A stretch of DNA of 30,020 bases from assembly GCA_023228725.1 (NCBI GenBank), contig JALOAQ010000019.1, forward strand, positions 1 to 30,020. The letters run 5' to 3'. The notes under the pieces are model-generated. The model had not been told where the DNA came from. It did not search any database and worked only from the letters and a program-made list of their open reading frames with translations. Made by a program: the position numbers and the translations under genes. The DNA is from Bacteroidales bacterium. Lineage in GTDB: Bacteria; Bacteroidota; Bacteroidia; Bacteroidales; ML635J-15. Below, piece after piece: positions 15,840 to 24,187 of this stretch (the stretch's first letter is position 1; each line of letters starts with the position of its first letter).

Positions 15840-16700
15840 ATGAAAAAAGAAAACGCTGTAAAGATATTTGAGCAAAAGCAAGTCCGCACGAAATGGGACG
15901 ATGAACAGGAAAAATGGTATTTTTCTATAGTGGATGTGATTGGGATTTTAACTGATAGCCCCAATCCAAGAAACTATTGGAAAGTATTAAAACACAGACT
16001 AATAAAGGAAGGGGCTGAGTTGGTTACAAACTGTAACCAACTGAAAATGCAGTCGGCAGACGGAAAGTTTTACTTAACTGATGTTGCTGATACTGAACAA
16101 CTTTTTCGTTTAATTCAGTCTATCCCATCACCAAAGGCAGAACCTTTTAAGTTATGGTTGGCACAAATTGCATCAGAGCGTATAGACGAAATGCAAGACC
16201 CTGAATTATCCATTGATAGAGCTTTGGAACAATATCTGAAATTAGGTTATTCTGAAAATTGGATTAACCAACGTTTGAAAAGTATTGAAATCCGCAAAGA
16301 ACTTACGGACGAATGGAAAAAACGCGGATTAAAAGAAGGGCAACAATTTGCAAGTTTGACAGACATCATAACCAAAGCGTGGAGTGGTAAGACAACCAAA
16401 GAGTATAAAATTCTTAAAGGCCTGAAAAAGGAAAATCTTCGGGACAATATGACTAATACTGAGATGATTTTAAATATGCTTGCAGAGGCTTCAACCAAAG
16501 ACATTTCACAAGCAGAAAATCCTAAAACTTTTCAAGAAAGCGCAAAAATTGCTCAACAAGGAGGGAAAATTGCAGGAGATGCAAGAAAAGCTTTAGAAGC
16601 AAAAACAGGCAAAAAAGTAGTTTGTTCATTAAATGCAAAGACTGCACTCAAAGGAAAAGACACAAAACAAATCGAAAACAAAAAAACAAAAGACAATTAA
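15840..16700 (+). CDS. Bro-N domain protein with DinD-like C-terminal region
   Basis: A 286-residue protein. The N-terminal part (about 10-115) has the Bro-N pattern found in phage antirepressors: KWYFSIVDVIGILTDS, then YWKVLKHRL and ADTEQLFRLIQSIPSPKAE. The rest (about 140-265) resembles E. coli damage-inducible DinD in order and spacing: an ASLTDIITKAWSG region, KILKGLKKENLRDNMTNTEM, then a QQGGKIAGDARKALEAKTGK segment. Such proteins occur as stand-alone accessory genes in many bacteria; DinD inhibits RecA filament function in E. coli, but the role here is unknown. The lysine-rich tail is low complexity. Composition looks less AT-rich than dnaX beside it, and the flanks hold hairpins and a small duplication, which fits horizontal acquisition. 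No SOS-box-like motif was recognised. Confidence 0.82.
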   Translation: MKKENAVKIFEQKQVRTKWDDEQEKWYFSIVDVIGILTDSPNPRNYWKVLKHRLIKEGAELVTNCNQLKMQSADGKFYLTDVADTEQLFRLIQSIPSPKAEPFKLWLAQIASERIDEMQDPELSIDRALEQYLKLGYSENWINQRLKSIEIRKELTDEWKKRGLKEGQQFASLTDIITKAWSGKTTKEYKILKGLKKENLRDNMTNTEMILNMLAEASTKDISQAENPKTFQESAKIAQQGGKIAGDARKALEAKTGKKVVCSLNAKTALKGKDTKQIENKKTKDN

Positions 16701-16770
16701 AAAAAACAGGATACAATATCGGTTCGGAGCAATACAAGGCTATCTGTATATAATAATCCAAAACTGTACA

Positions 16771-16802
16771 TCTATAAAGTCGAAAGTCTATAAAGTCGAA
16801 AG
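16771..16802. repeat. Perfect 16-bp tandem duplication
   Basis: TCTATAAAGTCGAAAG occurs twice in immediate succession (16771-16786 and 16787-16802). Two copies only; the role is unknown. Confidence 0.9.
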
Positions 16803-16863
16803 ATAAAAGTTAAATTATTTACGTGTACTGAATTTGTTGAAATATTCTGACCTGTTTTGTCAT

Positions 16864-16889
16864 GATTTTTGCAATAAATAGCAAAAATC
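16864..16889. other. Inverted repeat, 9-bp arms
   Basis: GATTTTTGC, loop AATAAATA, GCAAAAATC: perfect arms. A C-rich stretch, not a T-run, follows on the plus strand. It is therefore not a standard intrinsic terminator in that direction, and the function is unassigned. Confidence 0.6.
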
Positions 16890-17031
16890 CCGCCAAAACC
16901 CCACTAGATTAATAATCACAAACTTTAAAATCTTAAAATACTAATAAAAAAACTAGCTATTAATTTTTAATTATAAAAAAGCTGTTTAAAAAATTAATAC
17001 AATAAAAATTTTAAGTATGCCTGTCTTTTAT

Positions 17032-17039
17032 TATTTTTG
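17032..17039 (+). promoter_or_regulatory. Candidate -7 box for dnaX
   Basis: TATTTTTG matches TAnnTTTG, 14 nt before the dnaX ATG. There is no clear -33 box. Confidence 0.45.
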
Positions 17040-17053
17040 TAAAAAAATAAATT

Positions 17054-18865
17054 ATGGACGATTTTATTGTTTCGGCACGAAAATATAGGCCTGACAGCTT
17101 TGATACTGTTGTTGGGCAGGATGCAATTACTCAAACTTTAAAAAATTCGATTAAAATAAATCAGTTAGCCCAAGCTTATTTGTTTTGTGGTCCTCGCGGT
17201 GTTGGTAAAACTACTTGCGCAAGAATTTTTGCAAAAACAATAAATTGCTATAACCCTAGCCCCGACCACGAAGCTTGTAACGAATGCGAATCTTGTGTAG
17301 CTTTCAATAAATCTAGATCTTTAAATATTCACGAACTTGATGCTGCTTCAAATAACTCGGTTGACGATATTAGAAGTTTGATTGACCAAGTTAGAATACC
17401 GCCACAAATAGGAAAATATTCTGTTTATATTATTGATGAGGTTCATATGCTTACTAGCAGTGCTTTTAATGCTTTTTTAAAGACCTTGGAAGAGCCGCCT
17501 AAGCATGTTATATTTATAATGGCTACAACAGAAAAACATAAAATTATCCCAACAATCTTATCGAGATGCCAAATTTTTGATTTTAATAGAATTAGCGTTG
17601 AAGATATTAGACTTAGATTGGAATTTGTGGCACAAAAAGAAGGTGTGGAAGCCGAGCAAGACGCTCTCCATATAATAGCTCAAAAGGCTGATGGAGCAAT
17701 GAGAGACGCTCTATCAATTTTTGACCAAATAGTAAGTTTTACAGGAAAACATATCACCTACCAAGAAACTATTAAAAACTTAAACGTTCTTGATTATGAA
17801 ACTTATTTCAGACTTACAAAACAATTTGTAGAAGGTGATTATGTAGGTGCTTTACAAGAATTTGATGCTGTATTAAAAAAAGGTTTTGAAGCAGGATATT
17901 TTATTGCCGGTATTGCTTCGCATTTTAGAGATTTGTTGGTTTGCAAAGACCCGGGAACAGTAGATTTGCTAGAAGTTGGGAAAAAAGCAAAACAAGATTA
18001 TTTGGAAAACTCACAAATATGTTCAGTTAACTTTTTATTTAGAGCTATAAAAATTGCAAACGACTGCGACTTAAATTATAAGGCTAGCTTAAATAAAAGA
18101 TTATTAGTTGAATTGGCATTATTGCAAATTTGTAATATTCAAGGGCAAATTGTTGTGCCAACAGTTACTCAAACAATTGCTCAGTCAAGTACTCAACCAA
18201 GAGTTCAAACACAAAATAAACCAATAAACCAAGTTTCTGAACCTCAACAAGAAACTTATAAACCCCTAGAAAAAGTTCAGGAAACTGCTAAAATAACAGA
18301 AGAAAAAACAGATAAAAATCAAATATCTGATTCGTCTAATTTACAAGAAGAACAAAAGTCAAAATCTGATTCTACTGAATACAAGAGCGGTTTAGCAGGT
18401 CCGTCTATTGCCAATTTACTAAATACTGAAAATAAGCCGGATGAAAAAGAAAATATTGAAAGCAGTACTGAAAAAGACTTTGCGGATGAAGTGGTTGATA
18501 GTGAGAGTTTTAGTCAAGAAAAACTAAATGAAACTTGGAATAATTATATAGAAAGTTTAAAACAAGATGAGAGAATTTACAATTTCTTAAAAGATTCTAT
18601 CTTAGCAAAAATAGAAGATGATATTTATAGTTTAAATGTAGATAGCGAAATTATCAAGAAAAATCTTGAAACTCTTAAACCTGAAACTATTTTATTTATG
18701 CGAAAAGCTTTAAATAACAAGGATTTTTCTATTGAATATATTTTGAGCAAAAGCACACACGTAAAAAATTTATATAAAACAGATCGTGAAAAACTTCAAG
18801 ATATGATAGAAGAAAATCCAAATGTCAAAGATTTAACAAATAAATTAGGCTTAGATTTTGAATAA
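17054..18865 (+). CDS. dnaX: DNA polymerase III subunit gamma/tau (clamp loader)
   Basis: A 603-residue clamp-loader ATPase that loads the sliding clamp and links polymerase cores at the fork. Walker A is GPRGVGKT (46-53). The zinc site uses C65, C75, C78 and C81. Walker B is IIDEVHML (D128-E129), and the arginine-finger SRC motif is at 170-172. Residues about 365-490 form a Gln/Glu/Lys/Ser-rich flexible linker, followed by a folded C-terminal domain (about 495-603), so it is a tau-like full-length form. I see no obvious slippery sequence that would give a short gamma form, but did not check this exhaustively. It has a -7 box 14 nt upstream and converges on the next gene with a single base between stop codons. 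Confidence 0.96.
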   Translation: MDDFIVSARKYRPDSFDTVVGQDAITQTLKNSIKINQLAQAYLFCGPRGVGKTTCARIFAKTINCYNPSPDHEACNECESCVAFNKSRSLNIHELDAASNNSVDDIRSLIDQVRIPPQIGKYSVYIIDEVHMLTSSAFNAFLKTLEEPPKHVIFIMATTEKHKIIPTILSRCQIFDFNRISVEDIRLRLEFVAQKEGVEAEQDALHIIAQKADGAMRDALSIFDQIVSFTGKHITYQETIKNLNVLDYETYFRLTKQFVEGDYVGALQEFDAVLKKGFEAGYFIAGIASHFRDLLVCKDPGTVDLLEVGKKAKQDYLENSQICSVNFLFRAIKIANDCDLNYKASLNKRLLVELALLQICNIQGQIVVPTVTQTIAQSSTQPRVQTQNKPINQVSEPQQETYKPLEKVQETAKITEEKTDKNQISDSSNLQEEQKSKSDSTEYKSGLAGPSIANLLNTENKPDEKENIESSTEKDFADEVVDSESFSQEKLNETWNNYIESLKQDERIYNFLKDSILAKIEDDIYSLNVDSEIIKKNLETLKPETILFMRKALNNKDFSIEYILSKSTHVKNLYKTDREKLQDMIEENPNVKDLTNKLGLDFE

Positions 18866-18866
18866 A

Positions 18867-19709
18867 TTAGAAATATTCGTAAACGTATTTTATTAATTTC
18901 TCGTTATTTTCTTCATATTCTGTCAGTCCGTCTTGATTTTTCTTATATTTTGTTTTAGAATAAATTTCTCCATTTGCTAAATAATATATTTCTGTTATTT
19001 CATTCTTTTCTTCATTATATTCAATTGTGATTTTTACTCCTGCCATATTATTTTGCTCAACAGGTCTATTTTTATCATCGAAAACAATTTTTGTCCAATC
19101 TAATACTCGTCCACGATGATTTTGAGTTTGAATTGCGTAAATATCTCCGTTTTCATTATAATAATAATGATGTATTTTATCAGGTTTTTTAGAATTGGAA
19201 TACTCTTCTTTTAAAATTAACAAACCTTTTTCGTCAAAAGTATTTTGAATTTTAGACTTCTGTTTTCCGTACTCATCAATTTCAATTTGTTTAATTATAT
19301 CAGATTTTTCGTTATAATAAATTTCTTTGATTTCTTCTATTTCATCATCTTCGTCAGTAGTTGTAATTTTTAAACAAAGTTTTTCTTCATTTCTTTCATA
19401 TTTAATAATGCTTTGCCAATCATTTTGATATTGGATTTTTTCTTCAATTAATTTATTATTTTCATCATAAATATAAGTTTTTTGTTCAGAATATTCATCA
19501 GTTTTACTATTAGTTTCTTCTTTAATTAGTTTTGAATTGCTGTCATATTCAAGTTTGTGTTCATATTCAATTTCATTTTCTGAATTATATTCTGCGGTTC
19601 TGATTTCTTCACCATTTTCGTTAAATTCCTTAACAATTGCAAGATATTCGGTTTCAGGTTTGTTAATTTCGCTGTAATAAGATTTAATCAGTCTAATTTT
19701 TTTTGTCAT
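18867..19709 (-). CDS. YD-repeat-like hypothetical protein
   Basis: A 280-residue Glu/Lys/Tyr/Asn-rich protein without signal peptide or membrane segment. It contains at least seven degenerate units of the form Y-(D/N)-E-x-(N/G)-x-(L/I)-I, for example IYDENNKLIEEK, TFDEKGLLILKEE, YYNENGDIYAI and VFDDKNRPVEQ. This resembles the YD repeats of Rhs/wall-associated proteins and MORN-like repeats, which form beta-solenoids. It lacks the size, signal and toxin tip of Rhs proteins. The function is unknown; a cytosolic binding scaffold is a guess. It converges on dnaX with a 1-nt gap and no terminator between, and is divergent from the lipid kinase gene. Confidence 0.7.
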   Translation of the reverse strand: MTKKIRLIKSYYSEINKPETEYLAIVKEFNENGEEIRTAEYNSENEIEYEHKLEYDSNSKLIKEETNSKTDEYSEQKTYIYDENNKLIEEKIQYQNDWQSIIKYERNEEKLCLKITTTDEDDEIEEIKEIYYNEKSDIIKQIEIDEYGKQKSKIQNTFDEKGLLILKEEYSNSKKPDKIHHYYYNENGDIYAIQTQNHRGRVLDWTKIVFDDKNRPVEQNNMAGVKITIEYNEEKNEITEIYYLANGEIYSKTKYKKNQDGLTEYEENNEKLIKYVYEYF

Positions 19710-19718
19710 AATAATTTA

Positions 19719-19726
19719 TATTTTTG
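19719..19726 (+). promoter_or_regulatory. Candidate -7 box for the lipid kinase gene
   Basis: TATTTTTG matches TAnnTTTG, 55 nt upstream of the TTG start at 19782. The spacing to the nearest upstream TTTG (19702-19705) is too short, so support is weak. Confidence 0.3.
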
Positions 19727-19781
19727 TGTTTTTATTAAATTTAAAAATTAAATTGTAAAATTGTAAAAAATTTTAAACATT

Positions 19782-20714
19782 TTGAGTGAAATTTACGAAA
19801 ATAAATATTTCTTTCTAATAAATCCTAATGCGGGCAATTCTGAAGGAAGACGAGAATGGACAAATATTTTGGAAATTATAAATAAAAACCAATTAGATTT
19901 TGATTTTGTTTTTACTGATTATATCGGACATGCAGAGCAAATTATTTCTGAACAACTTAAAATTGGACATAAAAATTTTATTATTATTGGTGGAGACGGA
20001 ACGCTAAATGAAGTTGTAAATGCTGTTTGCAAACAAGATAAAGTAAATTCAAAAGATATTAGTATAGGTATTATTCAAATGGGTACAGGAAACGATTGGT
20101 CTAAATATTATGGGTTTGAAAACGATTATCAAAAAGCAATTGACAGATTTAAGCATAAAAACACTAAACTTCAAGATATTGGCTTAATAAATTACAGGTC
20201 TGAAACAGGGAATAAAAAAGCATATTTTATAAATATTGCCGGGCTGTGTTTTGATTCTGTTGTGGTAAAAGCAACAAATAAAATGAAAGAAAGAGGCAAA
20301 AGAACAAAATCGGCGTATATGCTTAATTTGTTAAAAAGTCTGATTACTTACAAGCCTTGGCAATTAAAAGTTTCTATAAATGATGAGGTTCTAGAAGGAA
20401 AATTTTTATCTATAAGCATTGGTAATGGAAAATATTCCGGCGGTGGAATGCTTCAAACTCCTAATGCAATAATAGATGATGCTTACTTAGATGTAACTGT
20501 TTACGAAAATATGTCAAAATTTAAAATCGTAAAAAATATCAAAAGATTATATAATGGTAGCATAGGCAAGGTTAAAGGAGTAAAAATGTTTAGAACTAAA
20601 AAATTTATTATAGAGTCGGAGCAAGAAATTTTTGCCGAAACTGATGGAGAAATTATTGGCTCTACGCCTTATGAAATCAGCATAATACCAAAAGCAATAA
20701 AAGTTTTTGTTTAA
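19782..20714 (+). CDS. Diacylglycerol kinase-family lipid kinase
   Basis: A 310-residue cytosolic or membrane-associated enzyme of the DagK_cat (YegS/BmrU/DgkB) family, which phosphorylates diacylglycerol or a related lipid with ATP. The motifs are NPNAG (14-18), GGDGTLNE (70-77), GTGND (101-105) and the late acidic ETDGE (about 285-289), in the usual order and spacing. The start is TTG at 19782, giving MSEIYENKYFFLINP; no in-frame ATG lies before the first beta-strand. It is apparently a single gene between a divergent hypothetical gene and the acetate transporter promoter. The exact lipid substrate cannot be read from sequence. Confidence 0.88.
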   Translation: MSEIYENKYFFLINPNAGNSEGRREWTNILEIINKNQLDFDFVFTDYIGHAEQIISEQLKIGHKNFIIIGGDGTLNEVVNAVCKQDKVNSKDISIGIIQMGTGNDWSKYYGFENDYQKAIDRFKHKNTKLQDIGLINYRSETGNKKAYFINIAGLCFDSVVVKATNKMKERGKRTKSAYMLNLLKSLITYKPWQLKVSINDEVLEGKFLSISIGNGKYSGGGMLQTPNAIIDDAYLDVTVYENMSKFKIVKNIKRLYNGSIGKVKGVKMFRTKKFIIESEQEIFAETDGEIIGSTPYEISIIPKAIKVFV

Positions 20715-20750
20715 AATATCCATAAAAGCTTTAAGTCTTCTAAAATACAG

Positions 20751-20780
20751 TTTGTTGCTAAAATTTATTGTATATATTTG
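20751..20780 (+). promoter_or_regulatory. Promoter of the acetate/succinate transporter gene
   Basis: TTTG at 20751-20754, an 18-nt spacer and TATATTTG at 20773-20780 are a good match to the Bacteroidota consensus. The ATG lies at 20803. Confidence 0.6.
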
Positions 20781-20802
20781 CCGTCTAAAAAATTATTAAA
20801 AT

Positions 20803-21372
20803 ATGGAGAAAAAGTTAGGTAATCCGGCTGTTGTTGGTTTGGCTGGTTTTGGGATGACAACCTTATTGTTACAGTTTCATAACATTGGGCTAATTGGTAT
20901 TGGACCCATTGTTGCAATGGCTTTTATTTTTGGTGGTTTAGCACAGATGATTGCAGGTTTTCAAGAACAAAAAATGGGAAACAATTTTGGCTATAGTGCT
21001 TTTGTTGCTTATGGAAGTTTTTGGATAGGTCTTGGTATAATTTGGATAATGAACCATTTTGGAGTTTATCCTTCTGACGGAAAAGAAGTTGGATATTATT
21101 TAGTCGGCTGGACTTTATACACAGCAATTATGTTTGTTGCCTCGCTTAGAGTTCATATGGCGATGACAGTAACATTTGCTTTGTTATTATTAGGTTTTAT
21201 CCTTTTAGATTTAGGGCATTTTGGAAATCCTATTTTTAATAAAATTGCAGGTTATGAATTAATTTTCTGTGCCTTAGCTGCATGGTATATGATGGCAGGT
21301 ACAATTATTAACGATCTGGCTGGTAAAAGTGTTTTACCAAATGGAAATCCAATTATTAAAAAGAAAAATTAA
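20803..21372 (+). CDS. Acetate/succinate transporter, GPR1/FUN34/YaaH (SatP) family
   Basis: A 189-residue inner-membrane protein with six hydrophobic segments. The family hallmark NPAVVGLAGFGMTT begins at N7 (compare NPAPLGL), and FGGLAQMIAGFQE falls in the second segment region. The short length equals that of bacterial SatP, a proton-coupled acetate/succinate channel-like transporter that assembles as a hexamer. It has its own promoter (20751-20780) and a strong terminator (21377-21401), so it is a monocistronic unit. Substrate specificity is inferred from family only. Confidence 0.88.
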   Translation: MEKKLGNPAVVGLAGFGMTTLLLQFHNIGLIGIGPIVAMAFIFGGLAQMIAGFQEQKMGNNFGYSAFVAYGSFWIGLGIIWIMNHFGVYPSDGKEVGYYLVGWTLYTAIMFVASLRVHMAMTVTFALLLLGFILLDLGHFGNPIFNKIAGYELIFCALAAWYMMAGTIINDLAGKSVLPNGNPIIKKKN

Positions 21373-21376
21373 AGAC

Positions 21377-21401
21377 AACTGCCTTAGGGCAGTTTTTTTT
21401 T
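21377..21401 (+). terminator. Rho-independent terminator after the transporter gene
   Basis: AACTGCC, loop TTAG, GGCAGTT, followed by an uninterrupted T-run to 21401. It starts 5 nt past the stop codon and is the clearest intrinsic terminator in the window. Confidence 0.88.
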
Positions 21402-21465
21402 GCTTATATTTCAGATAATCAAGATTTTAAAAAATTATCGCTATCTTATTTAAACAAATTCTAAA

Positions 21466-21473
21466 TAACTTTG
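21466..21473 (+). promoter_or_regulatory. Candidate -7 box for the superoxide dismutase gene
   Basis: TAACTTTG matches TAnnTTTG, 36 nt before the ATG at 21510. No obvious -33 box is present. Confidence 0.45.
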
Positions 21474-21509
21474 TTGTATTAGTAATTTTAAACTTTAAAT
21501 TTTATTATT

Positions 21510-22208
21510 ATGACAAAAGATATATTAAACAAGACAATTTTATTATTATTTGCTGTACCGATGAGCGCTGCTGCACAAAATCATCAACTACCTACACTTA
21601 ACTACAAATATGCTGATTTAGAGCCTCATATTGATGCTATGACTATGGAGATTCACTACACTAAACATCATCAAGCTTATGTTACAAATTTAAACAAAGC
21701 AATAGAAGGCACAGATTTAGTTAAATTAGATATTAAAGAGTTAATGTTAGATATTAGTAAATATAGTCCGGCTGTGCGCAACAATGGTGGTGGTCATTTT
21801 AATCACACATTATTTTGGAATATTTTATCTCCAAATGCAAAAAAGTCACCTGAGGGAGAACTATTAAAAAAAATAAACGAAACTTTTGGTTCTTTGGATG
21901 AGTTAAAAAAGCAATTAAATCAGGCAGGAGCAACTCGATTTGGTTCTGGTTGGGCATGGTTGGTTTTAACAAAAGACGGAAAGCTTGTTGTAAGCTCAAG
22001 CCCAAACCAAGACAATCCTTTGATGGATGTTGCGGATGTGCGTGGATTTCCTATTTTAGGAATTGATGTATGGGAACATGCTTATTATTTGAAATACCAA
22101 AACAAACGTCCTGATTACTTAGAAGCAATTTGGAATGTTTTGGATTGGAAAAAAGTTGAAGAAAATTACGAAAAAGCAAAATCTTGCAAATTATTTGAAA
22201 AAATGTAA
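21510..22208 (+). CDS. Superoxide dismutase (Mn/Fe type) with signal peptide
   Basis: A 232-residue enzyme of the Fe/Mn SOD family, converting superoxide to hydrogen peroxide and oxygen. Metal ligands are visible: H49 in MEIHYTKHH, the His of FNHTLFW, and the Asp and His of GIDVWEHAYY. The GGH and NQDNPLM stretches are the Mn-type or cambialistic version rather than the strict Fe type (AAQ). Residues 1-23 (NKTILLLFAVPMSAAAQ) look like a Sec signal peptide and precede the normal start of the domain (LPTLNYKY, 27-34). The enzyme is therefore probably periplasmic, unlike the usual cytosolic SodA/SodB. It is monocistronic with a shared terminator at 22250-22281. Confidence 0.92.
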   Translation: MTKDILNKTILLLFAVPMSAAAQNHQLPTLNYKYADLEPHIDAMTMEIHYTKHHQAYVTNLNKAIEGTDLVKLDIKELMLDISKYSPAVRNNGGGHFNHTLFWNILSPNAKKSPEGELLKKINETFGSLDELKKQLNQAGATRFGSGWAWLVLTKDGKLVVSSSPNQDNPLMDVADVRGFPILGIDVWEHAYYLKYQNKRPDYLEAIWNVLDWKKVEENYEKAKSCKLFEKM

Positions 22209-22249
22209 TTTAATTCGTGTTTAAATAAAGTTTTATTATGTGTTTATCG

Positions 22250-22281
22250 AAAAAGAGGTGGTTTTTAAACTATCTCTTTTT
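22250..22281. terminator. Bidirectional terminator between convergent genes
   Basis: Arms 22250-22264 and 22267-22281 pair at 12 of 15 positions, with AAAAAGAG on the left and CTCTTTTT on the right. It lies between the converging SOD and CapD-like genes and touches the last codon of the latter. Confidence 0.65.
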
Positions 22282-24164
22282 TAATTTATATCTAAAATTT
22301 CGTAAACAGAGTTTTTGCTAATAAATTCGGGAACAATTTCTTTCATTTTTTTCACAATATTAAATTTATCATTTGTTTCAGCTTTTTCAATTAGTATATT
22401 TATTTCCGGCAAAATCTTATTAATATCATATTCTTTAAGTTTAGCAATCATTATTTGAGAATGATAAGTTGGCAAAGTATTTTCTTTATTAGCTAATAAT
22501 TCTTCATAAAGTTTTTCGCCTGGTCTTAAACCCGTAATGTTGATTTGAATATCTTTTCCTGGTTTTAATCCTGACAAAGAAATCATTTTTTTTGCTAGAT
22601 GAATGATTTTCACAGGTTTACCCATATCAAAAATAAAGACTTCGCCACCTTCTCCCATATTTCCTGCTTCTAAAACCAATTGGCAAGCCTCTGGTATAGT
22701 CATAAAATATCTAGTAATTTCGGGGTCGGTAACAGTTACGGGGCCACCGGTTTCAATTTGCTTTCTAAATCGTGGTATAACAGAGCCATTTGAACCTAAA
22801 ACATTTCCAAAACGTGTGGTTACAAATTTTGTTTCTGAATTTTTTGATAAAGCTTGAACTAATATTTCAGCTATTCGTTTGCTTGCTCCCATAACATTAG
22901 TAGGATTAACAGCTTTATCAGTGCTTATCATTACAAATTTTTGAGATTTATATTTAAGGCTGGCTTCGGCTAAAATTTTTGTTCCTTTTATATTTGTATT
23001 TATAGCTTGATTAGGGTGATTTTCCATCATTGGCACGTGTTTATAAGCAGCGGCATGATAAACGAAATCTGGTTTATATTCTATAAAAACAGAGTCAATA
23101 AAATTTTTATTTCTAATATCTCCAATAATAATTTCAATATCATTAAATTTAAAATGTTCTCTTACTTCTAACTCTATATCATATAAAGGAGATTCTGCAA
23201 TATCTAGTAATAATATCTTTTTTGGTAAAAATTTGATAACTTGTCTAACTAATTCGCTACCAATTGAGCCTGCCGCACCGGTAATTAAAATAGTTTTATT
23301 TAAAAGACTTTTTCTTATTCCGTCTTTATCCATTTTAATTTCAGGGCGTTCGAGCAAGTCTTCGATTCTGATGTTTTTTAATTGATTTAAACTAAAACTA
23401 TCACTTATTAAAGAACTTACGTATGGGATGGTTTTAATTTCCACATCTCTGTTTAAACAAGTTTCTATAACATAATTTTTTCGATTAATTGACATTCCTT
23501 TTTCTGAAATAATAACAACCGAGACTTTTTTTTCATCCAAAATTTTCTTTAAATTTTTTAAATGATAAACTCTAACTCCGTCAATTTTACTTCCTTTCAT
23601 TTTAGTATGATGGTCAATAAATCCGACTACCCTATAATTTGATTTACTGTCTCTATCAACAGTTTTTTTCGTAATTAAAGCTAAGTCGCTAGAACCATAA
23701 ATAAGCACATTATTACTTTCTTTACGAGTTGCGGTATTAAATTCAAGAAATATATTTTTTAAAAAAAGTCGGGAAAAAGATAGAGTAAAGGTTGTTATGA
23801 AAAAATCTATTATTATTATAGATGTAGGAATTAAATATTTATCGTAAAAATGGAGATAAATAAGATTAGCAAAGATTAAGCTGGCAGAACTAATTAATAA
23901 TGTTATAAATATTCGGATAACATCTTTAGTGCCTGTATGCCTAACCATTCCTGCATATGTTTTTCCAATATAAAAGGACAAGGCTCTAAAGCTTAAAACA
24001 GTGATAACAACTATTGGTAGTTTGTCAACTTCTCTACTTGGAATACTAAAATTAAATCTTAGATAGTAAGCTAATATCAATGAGATTAGACAAATACAAA
24101 TATCAATAAAAAAAACCACCCATCTTGGTGTAATTCTTCGTAATATATTAATGTTTAATCTCAC
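22281..24164 (-). CDS. CapD/WbpM-like nucleotide-sugar 4,6-dehydratase, membrane-anchored
   Basis: A 627-residue protein of the polysaccharide biosynthesis CapD/PglF/WbpM family. Four hydrophobic segments (about 12-140) anchor it in the inner membrane. A first Rossmann-like domain (about 148-260, NVLIYGSSDLA) precedes the catalytic SDR domain with ITGAAGSIGSE (about 293-303). The active site has STDKAVNPTNVMGASKR (about 413-429). The SDR tyrosine is methionine (MGASK), as in the Ser-Met-Lys or Thr-Met-Lys type long dehydratases. Such enzymes convert UDP-GlcNAc to a 4-keto-6-deoxy sugar for capsule, O-antigen or protein glycans. It lies 23 nt downstream of lpxD. The length is normal. Confidence 0.9.
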   Translation of the reverse strand: MRLNINILRRITPRWVVFFIDICICLISLILAYYLRFNFSIPSREVDKLPIVVITVLSFRALSFYIGKTYAGMVRHTGTKDVIRIFITLLISSASLIFANLIYLHFYDKYLIPTSIIIIDFFITTFTLSFSRLFLKNIFLEFNTATRKESNNVLIYGSSDLALITKKTVDRDSKSNYRVVGFIDHHTKMKGSKIDGVRVYHLKNLKKILDEKKVSVVIISEKGMSINRKNYVIETCLNRDVEIKTIPYVSSLISDSFSLNQLKNIRIEDLLERPEIKMDKDGIRKSLLNKTILITGAAGSIGSELVRQVIKFLPKKILLLDIAESPLYDIELEVREHFKFNDIEIIIGDIRNKNFIDSVFIEYKPDFVYHAAAYKHVPMMENHPNQAINTNIKGTKILAEASLKYKSQKFVMISTDKAVNPTNVMGASKRIAEILVQALSKNSETKFVTTRFGNVLGSNGSVIPRFRKQIETGGPVTVTDPEITRYFMTIPEACQLVLEAGNMGEGGEVFIFDMGKPVKIIHLAKKMISLSGLKPGKDIQINITGLRPGEKLYEELLANKENTLPTYHSQIMIAKLKEYDINKILPEINILIEKAETNDKFNIVKKMKEIVPEFISKNSVYEILDIN

Positions 24165-24187
24165 AGTACAAATTTATTAAATATTTC

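Larger units (their letters stand above)
16701..17053. other. Gene-free gap before dnaX: tandem duplication, inverted repeat, promoter
   Basis: This 353-nt gap holds three recognisable items: a perfect 16-bp tandem duplication (16771-16802), a 9-bp-arm inverted repeat (16864-16889) and the dnaX -7 box (17032-17039). No open frame of protein-like composition and no tRNA was seen in the rest. Confidence 0.6.

Noticed and set aside
16771..16802. CRISPR repeat or attachment site from the 16-bp duplication
   Set aside because: There are only two copies with no spacer between them and no cas or integrase gene in the window.
16864..16889. Intrinsic terminator of the Bro-N gene
   Set aside because: The hairpin is perfect, but what follows is CCGCCAAAACCCC rather than a T-run, and it lies about 160 nt past the stop codon.
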